DNA from: Gammaproteobacteria bacterium
Lineage (GTDB): Bacteria; Pseudomonadota; Gammaproteobacteria; Pseudomonadales; UBA5518
Direction of reading: 5' to 3'
NCBI GenBank assembly: GCA_016705365.1
Contig: JADIYI010000008.1
Location: 248,001 to 312,000 of the forward strand
Length of the DNA: 64,000 bases
Shown: piece by piece, positions 8,236-16,300 of the stretch
Layout of the letters: the number at the start of each line of letters is the position of its first letter
Numbering within the stretch: the first letter of the stretch is position 1
Notes under the pieces: model-generated
What the model was told of the DNA's origin: nothing
Databases searched by the model: none
Seen by the model: the letters and a program-made list of their open reading frames with translations, nothing else
Position numbers and translations under genes: made by a program

Positions 8236-8343
8236 TATGGCCTCCATTACATGATTAACAGGCGCAAATCGTGCGCAGTAACGAACAACCTTAGCGTAGT
8301 GGGTGACTTGAACCGAACGCCCGGGAACCGGACGGGTAGTATA
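8236..8343 (-). promoter_or_regulatory. Leader and possible -10 box of the cold-shock gene
   Basis: TATACT on the reverse strand (8343-8338) could be the -10 box, giving a leader of about 95 nt before the cold-shock ATG. CspA-type genes commonly have long structured leaders that control translation with temperature. No clear -35 is seen. The remaining stretch up to the crotonase gene (8344-8589) holds no gene that I can support. Confidence 0.35.
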
Positions 8344-8589
8344 GATAGACAGGCCAAAACGTAGATCGCACAAGGAGGGTATGCTTCATTCACGCACAAT
8401 GCAAGGAAAAATATCGGCAATGCACCCGGCTACGGTTCTTCCTGCAGAGATCACCGGATGTCAGGGATCTTTTTTGCATCGCGCCGTTCGGCGGATTGCA
8501 AGGCAGCTAACGGGCCAGGGAAATATCGCAACAAATGGCGCGCATCGATCGAGGCCCCGCCACATCGCCGCGGCAGCAGGAATCAAACC

Positions 8590-9408
8590 TCACAGCGGTT
8601 TCCACGACGGTTTGCGTCCCTCGCCGAATGCCTGCATGGACTCCTCCATGCAGCCGGTGAAACTCCCCAGAACCTGGGTGCGGTTCTCCAGCTCCATGGC
8701 ATGACGCAGGCTCGGTGCATCGACATTCGCCCACAGACCCTTCTTCGTCATCCACACGCCGTACTCCGAATTTTCCCGGATGGACCGTGCCGCATCCATG
8801 GCAGTGCTCGCCAGATCCGCCGACGTCACCACCCGCGACACGAGACGAATTTCGCGCGCCTCGGCGGCGTCGATGATCCGGCCGCTCAGCATCAGGTCGG
8901 CGGCGACACCCGCCCCGACCAGGCGCGGCAGGAAATAGCTGGTACCCACATCGCAACTCGACAACCCGGTCTTGATGAACACGGCGCCGAACCGGGCCCT
9001 GTCCGAGGCGATGCGGATATCGCTGGCCAGCGCGATCGCCAGCCCGCCACCCACGGCGGCCCCGTTCACGGCGGCAATCACCGGCTTGTCGCATTCATGG
9101 ATGGCCAGCATCAATTCGGCCAGGTATTCCTGGAACTTGTAGACGAAGCCCAGTTGCGACATGCCCGCGGTCCCGGGAATTCCACCCGGAGCAACGAATT
9201 CCTGCAGGTCGGCTCCCGCACAAAATCCTTTTCCCGCACCAGTCAGGATCACCACACGGATCTGGCGGTCGCGTTGCAAGCCACGGAACACCTCGATCAA
9301 TTCTCCTATCAGCGCGGGGTTGATCGCGTTGAGCCGCTCCGGCCGGTTCAGACGAACCTCGAGGATACCGTCATCGAGTTCATTGCAGGCGATGGTTGTC
9401 ATGCTCAT
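8590..9408 (-). CDS. Enoyl-CoA hydratase/isomerase (crotonase) family protein
   Basis: A 272-aa crotonase-fold protein. The CoA-binding and oxyanion-hole parts are present (GKGFCAGADLQEF; AAVNGAAVGGG). However, the positions of the two catalytic glutamates of mitochondrial enoyl-CoA hydratase are Ala (GGGLA instead of GGGCE) and Phe (FGAVF instead of FGQPE), so ordinary hydration is unlikely. Related acyl-CoA isomerases, hydrolases or lyases of the superfamily are possible. The ATG at 9408 starts one base before the upstream SDR's stop codon ends its spacing (essentially adjacent), so the genes are translationally linked. Substrate unknown; the operon with an SDR suggests acyl-CoA or terpenoid/steroid side-chain breakdown (inference). 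Confidence 0.88.
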   Translation of the reverse strand: MSMTTIACNELDDGILEVRLNRPERLNAINPALIGELIEVFRGLQRDRQIRVVILTGAGKGFCAGADLQEFVAPGGIPGTAGMSQLGFVYKFQEYLAELMLAIHECDKPVIAAVNGAAVGGGLAIALASDIRIASDRARFGAVFIKTGLSSCDVGTSYFLPRLVGAGVAADLMLSGRIIDAAEAREIRLVSRVVTSADLASTAMDAARSIRENSEYGVWMTKKGLWANVDAPSLRHAMELENRTQVLGSFTGCMEESMQAFGEGRKPSWKPL

Positions 9409-9409
9409 C

Positions 9410-10174
9410 TCACAGCACCAGGTAGCCGCCGTCGGTCACCAGCGTGGAGCCCGTGGTGTAGCTGGACATATCGCTCGCCAGATACATCACCGAACCGATG
9501 ATTTCATCTGTCTCCGCGACGCGTTTCTGCAGCGTTTTCGCAATGGAACCTTCCATGAAACCGGGCAGGACCTTGGCCGAATTGTCGAACATGTCCGAGT
9601 GGAAGCTGCCCGGAGCAAGGGCGTTGACCCGAATACCCATAGCAGCCCATTCCGCCGCCATGACACTGGTGAGCGCGTGCAACGCCGCCTTGGTGGCAGC
9701 GTAGAAACCCTGGTAAGGCGACGGCTTCAGCGCACTCACCGAAAGCACGTTGATGATCGAGCCTCCGCCATGCGCCGCCATGCGCGGCGCTGCGCGCGAA
9801 GCGAGGTACCACGGACCCTTGGTGTTGACCTCGAACACCTTCTGGAACAGTTCCGGCGTGTGCTCGGAGAGCCCCGCGGTCACCGGGTTGGTGCCGGCGT
9901 TGTTGATCAGGATGTCCAGCCTGCCAAAGCGCTGGTAGGTCGCCTCCAGCAGCGCATCGAGGCTTTCCATCTGTCCGGCGTGGGCCGCGACGGGCAGCGC
10001 CTGGCGCCCCAGCGCACGCACTTCCTCCGCCACCGCCTCACAGCCCGCCAGCTTGCGGCTGGCGATCACCACATCGGCGCCGGCGCGTGCCAGGCCGAGC
10101 ACCATCGCCCGCCCCAGGCCCCGGCTGCCGCCGGTGACCAGTGCCACCTTGCCTTCCAGATTCACTTGATACAC
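9410..10174 (-). CDS. Short-chain dehydrogenase/reductase
   Basis: A 254-aa classical SDR. The nucleotide-binding TGGSRGLG, the structural NNAGT, and the catalytic Ser ... YAATK (Tyr-x-x-x-Lys) are all present; the C-terminus ends with a typical TDGG motif. The start is taken as GTG at 10174, because GGGAGGTG lies 8 nt upstream and the family alignment begins there; the longer frame has no support. It is followed directly by the crotonase gene. Probably oxidises or reduces a hydroxyacyl-CoA or alcohol, with NAD(P); exact substrate not visible. Confidence 0.9.
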   Translation of the reverse strand: MYQVNLEGKVALVTGGSRGLGRAMVLGLARAGADVVIASRKLAGCEAVAEEVRALGRQALPVAAHAGQMESLDALLEATYQRFGRLDILINNAGTNPVTAGLSEHTPELFQKVFEVNTKGPWYLASRAAPRMAAHGGGSIINVLSVSALKPSPYQGFYAATKAALHALTSVMAAEWAAMGIRVNALAPGSFHSDMFDNSAKVLPGFMEGSIAKTLQKRVAETDEIIGSVMYLASDMSSYTTGSTLVTDGGYLVL

Positions 10175-10333
10175 CGTATTCACCTCCCATGTTGAATCGA
10201 ATTGGGTCCGCTCAGGCCTGCGCCAGCCCGCGCTCGGCGACAGCAGCACCTACTTTCTCCTCTCGGCGCGGATCCCGCGCGTCGACGACCACCGCGTCGA
10301 TCACTGAATCGCAGCCGCGAATCGAACCTGCCT

Positions 10334-13300
10334 TCAACCCAGCTCCACCTCGACCTGATGCGCGCGGCGGTCGTCCACGAGACGGAACCGCCCTCTGCCG
10401 GGCCCTTCGACGCCGGCGCCGTTGATCTCGGTTCCATCCAGCACCAGGCGGATCACTCGCGCAGGTGTTGTGCCGTCGCACCTCACGGTGATCTGGTAGT
10501 ACGTCTCCCGGTAGCGATAGCGGATCGTGTATGTATCCCAGTGCGCCGGGATGCACGGCGCAATCCGCAGGTAGTCAACTTCCAGCTGCAGGCCCAGCAG
10601 AGTCTCCACGATCAGCCGGTACATCCAGCCCGCGGCACCGGTGTACCAGGTCCAGCCGCCGCGGCCGGCGTGCGGCGAGCGCGCGTAGACATCCGCGCTC
10701 ATGACGTAGGGCTCGACCTTGTAGCACTCGATCGCATCCGGCGTACTGCCGTGATTGACGGGATTGAGCATGCCAACCAGTTCCCACGCGCGCTCCCGGT
10801 CACCCCGCATGGCAAAGGCCATTGTCGCCCAGATCGCCGCATGGGTGTATTGGCCGCCGTTCTCGCGGACGCCGGGTACATAGCCCCTGATGTAACCGGG
10901 TTGCATTTCCGATCGATCGAACGGCGGGTCGAGCAGCTTGATCAGTTGCGCATCGCGCCGCACGAGACGATCGTCCACCGCCGCCATCGCCTGGCCGGCA
11001 CGCACGGGATCTCCGCCGCCGGAGATGACCGCCCAACTCTGGCTGATCGAGTCGATCTGGCACTCATCGTTGACGGACGATCCGAGCGGAGTCCCGTCAT
11101 CGAACCAGGCGCGCCGATACCAGGCGCCGTCCCAGGCGTGGGTCTCGATGTTGGCGCGCAGCCGCGCCGCCTCGCCGCTGTACAGCTCGGCAACGTCCTG
11201 GTCCTCGCGCTCACGCGCCAGCCCCGCGAACGATACGAGGTTCTCGTACAGGAACCATGCCAGCCACACGCTCTCGCCCCTGCCGTCGCGCCCCACCAGG
11301 TTCATGCCGTCGTTCCAGTCGCCGCAGCCCATCAGCGGCAGATCGTGCGCGCCAAAGCGCAGGCCACGCCTGATGGCACGCACACAGTGCTCGTAGAGGC
11401 TGGCGGCCTCGGGCGAACGTTGGGGCTGGTCGTAATACGACTCCTCATGCGGATTCAGCTCGCGACCCTCCAGGAAATGGATTGTCTCGTCGAGCACGCC
11501 AATATCACCGGTTGCCCGCACATAGTGACAGGCTGCGTACGGCAGCCAGAGGTAGTCGTCGGAAAAATGCGTGCGCACACCCTGGCCATTTGGCGGATGC
11601 CACCAGTGCTGCACATCACCCTGGAGGAACTGGCGCTCGGCGCAGCGGATCAGCTGCTCGCGTGCGAGCCAGGGCATGGTATGGATCAGCGCCATGGTGT
11701 CCTGCAGTTGGTCACGGAAACCGTAGGCGCCGCCGGACTGGTAATAGCCGCTGCGGCCCCACACCCTGCTGGACAGCGTCTGGTAGACCAGCCAGCCGTT
11801 GGCCAGCATATCGAGTGCGGGGTCCGGCGTCGTCACGTTCACCGCCCCGAGGGCGCGGTTCCAGTGCTCCCACACCGCCTCCAGCGCCTGCCGCGAACCC
11901 ACGCGTCCACCAAATCGGGCGACGAAATGCCGCGCCTCCTCCGCATCTGCGCCAGCGCCGAAAACGAACACGATCTCGCGTGCCTGGCCCGCGGCGAGAT
12001 CGATCCGGGCCTGTATTGCCGCACACGGATCGAAGCCGGCACCTGTCCTGCCCGACAGGCGCTTGGAGCGCATCGCGGCCGGACTCGCCAGCGAACCGTT
12101 GCGCCCGATGAACTCGGTGCGGTTGCCGCTGACGGACCGATCCGGTTCGTTGACGTGCGCAAAGACCACCCGGTTGGCGCATTCTCGGCCGTAGGCATTG
12201 CGGGCAAAGAGCGCACCGCTGTGCGGATCGGTTTCCGTCACCACGTGCATCAGGTTGGTATGTCGCCACTCGCCGAGCACCAGTTCCCAGTATCCGGTCA
12301 AGGACAGGCTGCGGGTGCGTTTCGAGGCGTTGCGCAGCTTGATCACCACAAACTTGACCGGCGCATCCATTGCGACGTAGGTGAACAGTTCGGAGTCAAT
12401 GCCTGCTTCGTAGTGCTCGAACGCGCTGTATCCGAATCCATGCCGGCACACATAACCGGAGCGCCCGCGCGCGGGCAGCGGTGTCGGCGACCAGAATGCC
12501 CCCGAATCCTCGTCGCGGATGTAGAACGCCTCGCCACTGGTATCACTCAGAGGATCGTTGTGCCAGGTGGTGAGCCGGAACTCGTGGGCATTGCCAGCCC
12601 AGGTGTACGCACCGCCGCTCTCGCTGACGACCGTACCGATGAGCGGGCTGGCAATCACGTTGACCCAGGGCGCCGGCGTATCCTGCCCGGGTTCGAGGGT
12701 GATGACATACTCGCGCCCGTCAGGCGTGAAGCCGCCAAGTCCATTGCTGAAAATTCGCTCGCGGGCAGGCAGCTGATACACCGGTTCGGCCAACGCTTCC
12801 TGCGGGGGCTCCAGGCGGTCGGACAGCCGCGCGCCCTGACGCCTGCGATCGAGCAGTTCGGCCAGCGTTTTGACCGTATCGCTGAAAACGATGCGCGCGA
12901 CGGTCTGCAGCAGAACCCGCTCGTCCTCGGAGAGTTCCTCGGCACGGCGCACGAATACTCCGCCCGGCTTGTCGAGAAGCTGCGCTTCGGGGCCCGTATT
13001 GATCAACCCCATGATCTGATCATGCAGCAGCGCCCGATAGCCGGAGAAATCCTCGTTTACGATCACCAGGTCCGTTGTCAGGCCTTTCCTGCGCCAATAG
13101 GCGTGCGCCTGGAGCGCCTGCCTGACCACGCCGATGCGATCGAGGTCGCCGATGTGCAGCAGCATGATCGGCAAATCGCCCGAAATGGCAAACCGCCAGA
13201 GCCCGGATTGCCCCCGCTGGTTACGGGCAATGATGCCGGGCGCGGCACGGCGCAGGTCGTTGCCGTAAATCATTGAGGACGCCAGCTGCCCATAGACCTG

Positions 13301-16300
13301 CGCATCGGCCTCGGTCGCGCTGAGGTGGCGCAGCACCTCCTGGCTTTGAAACCACGCCATCTCGAAAGCGCGCTCGACGAAATGCCGGTCGCAGTACTTG
13401 TCGATCAAGGCAAGTGCGGCCTCGCGCGTCTCCGCGACACCCGAGATAATCTGTACCGTAACCGCCTCGTCGGGCGCCAGGCTCAGGGTACGGCGGATCG
13501 CCACAATGGGATCGAGCACCGCGCCCGCGGTGTTCGACAGGGCCTCGGGGCCATCGTCGTCCAGCACCTCCGGATTCGCTGCCGTCCGCCCACGCCCGAT
13601 GAATCGGGCGCGGTCGGTCTCGTATGTCGGTTCGTCGACAACGGCACCGGGTGCCGCAAACAGGTGAAACATCCAGGGTGTCCGCTCGCCCGGCGTCCGC
13701 GGTCGCCGGGTGCAGAGGATCGCATGACGCTCCTGCAGGATTTCGGTTTGCACGAACAAATTGCTGAAAGAACGATGCGCCAGGTCGGCATTCAATGGCG
13801 CCAGCACAACCTCCGCGTAACTCGTCACCTCGATGCGACGAGTACGTGATGAGTGGTTGACGAGCGTTACCCGGCGGATCTCGACGTCGTCCTCCGGTGA
13901 CACGCTGATCTCGGTGTGCGCCTCTATCGCCTGGTCACGACGCCGGTATTCGGCCCGCGCCTGAACGAAGATCGCCTCGTAATGATCGGCGCGGCGCATC
14001 GTCGGCTGATATGCAGTGGACCAATAGTGTCCGCTGTCGCGGTCGCGCAGGTAAATGAATGTGCCCCAGCAGTCGCGCGTGGCATCCTCCCGCCAGCGGG
14101 TGACCGCGAGTTCGTGCCACCGGCTGTAACTGCCGCCCGCATGGGTCGCCATGACGTGGTAGCGCCCGTTGGACAGCAGGTGAACCTGTGGTATGGCCGT
14201 GTTGACGTCGGTGAACACGCGCATTATCGCGCCGATTTCCGCGGCGGCTGGATGAGCAGCGGCGCTCACCTCGGCCGCGTGCGGGTGCAGCGTCGCACCC
14301 TTCTTCGGCACCCGCTCCTGCAGCAGCAATTCCGTTGCGCGTACCAGCGGATCGGACATGAACCGGCGCTGCATCGGCTGTTGCAGCAACACGTGCGCAA
14401 AAGCGAGGAGACTCATCCCCTGGTGATGCGCCATGAATGCGCGTACGACGGCGTGATTCTTGCCCCTCGGCACGCGTGTCGGGGTGTAGTCGATCGCTTC
14501 GTAGAAGCCACAAGCGCCGAGGAACCCCTGTTCAGCCAGTGTTTGCAGATTCCGGCAGGCCTCCCTCGGCATCACCATCAGCGCCAGTGCGCTGGCGTAG
14601 GGCGCGATGACGAGGTCGTCGCCAAGCCCGCGCTTGAAACCGAGCCCGGGGACTCCGAACGCCCGGTACTGATAGACGTGTTGCACATCGGTGGCGTTGT
14701 AGCAGGACTCCGAAATCCCCCATGGCACGGCACGTTGCCGGCCGTATTCGATCTGGCGTGACACGGCGGCCCTGCAACTCTGGTCGAGCAGGGTATTCTC
14801 GTAACCCGGCATGAGCAGCAGCGGCATGAGATACTCGAACATCGACCCGCTCCAGGAGATCAGGCTCAACTCACCGCCATGGCTGGTCAGCAGGCGGCCC
14901 AGCGCGAACCAGTGCTTCTGCGGCAGCTGTCCCTGAGCGATGAGAAGAAAACTGGCCAGGCGTGCCTCGGAGGCCAGAAGATCGTAGCAGGCCGGGTCAC
15001 GGCGCCGTTCGTCCACGTCGTAGCCAATGCTCAGCAAGCCACTCGCGCCGTCGTAGAGAAACTCGCAATCCATCTCCGCCAGCGCACTGCATCGATTGAT
15101 CAGTTCTTCGATTGCTCCGATTCGCTCCACGGCGCCCGGATAATGCGCCAGTGCTGCCCCGGACGCTGCCTGCGCCTGCGTCCCCACTGGCGGGGTACTC
15201 AGCTCCGCCAGCGTGGGGATGCCAACGAAGCGCTCCGGATCGTGGACCAGGAACCCGAGTTCGTCGCGAAGCGCGCGGCATTGGCCGTCAAAGGCCTGCG
15301 CCCAGTAATACAGTTCGCCGTCGATGTCGATATCCGCGGGCAGCCACGCGATCAGCCCCTTGCCCGCATCGTGGATTGCGTCGAGCACGCTGGTGGCTGC
15401 CGCCAGAGACGGCACACCCGCCACGGTCTGGGGCGGCGTGAATGGACGAAGGGTGTCCTGCAGCGCCCGTATTTTCCCGGCAAGCTCCGGGGCCGGTAAC
15501 CCGGGCACATGCTCGGACAACACCTGCAGTGTGTCCTGCAGACCCTGAAAAGCGTTGGCTGACAACACGGGCTGGTCTTTCAGTTCGGCCAGTCCCGCCT
15601 GCAAGGTGAGCAGGCTGCCGGCCAGGTTGCCGCTGTCCACCGACGAGACGTATCGCGGGTGGAGCGGTTGCAGCGTACGCGTGTCGTACCAGTTGTAGAA
15701 ATGACCGCGGTGGCGTTCCAGCTTGTCCATCGTCGCGAGAGTATTGGCGGCGCGCCGCAGGAATTCTCCGGCAGGGATATAGCCAAAATCGTGCGCGGCA
15801 AGGTCTGCCAGCAGCGACATGCCCATATTGGTAGGCGAAGTGCGCGACGCGATGGCGGGTGCGGGATACTCCTGATAGTTGTCGGGTGGAAGCCAGTTAT
15901 CCGTCGGACCGACGAAGTCCGCGAAGTAGCGCCAGGTCCGCCGGGCCGCCGAACGCAGAAACGCCTGCTGTTTCACGCTCAGCTCGGGATCGGGCGTCAC
16001 AAGCGGCCGGCTGATCCACCAGCCCGCAACCGGAGATGCCAGCCAGAGGAGCAGCAGCGGCGCACCGAGGACGAGCGACTCCGCCGAGCCGGCGGCATTC
16101 GCTCGCCATACCAATGCCAGCCCCAGCGCGGCAGCTACAGCGGGCCCGGCCCACATCTCGGCAAAGAATCCGGCCAGGGTGCGACGCTCGTTGCGGCGCG
16201 CATAGGACGGCAGTTGCCAGAGCAACAATCCGCGTTGCGTGAACAGCATACGCACACCCGAGCGCAGGATTGCATCCGTACAAATCAGCGCGTCATAAGG

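Noticed and set aside
10202..13276. A 1,024-codon plus-strand frame opposite the glucan synthase
   Set aside because: It lies antisense to the GH94 part, is rich in His/Arg/Gln as shadows are, and has no domain pattern.
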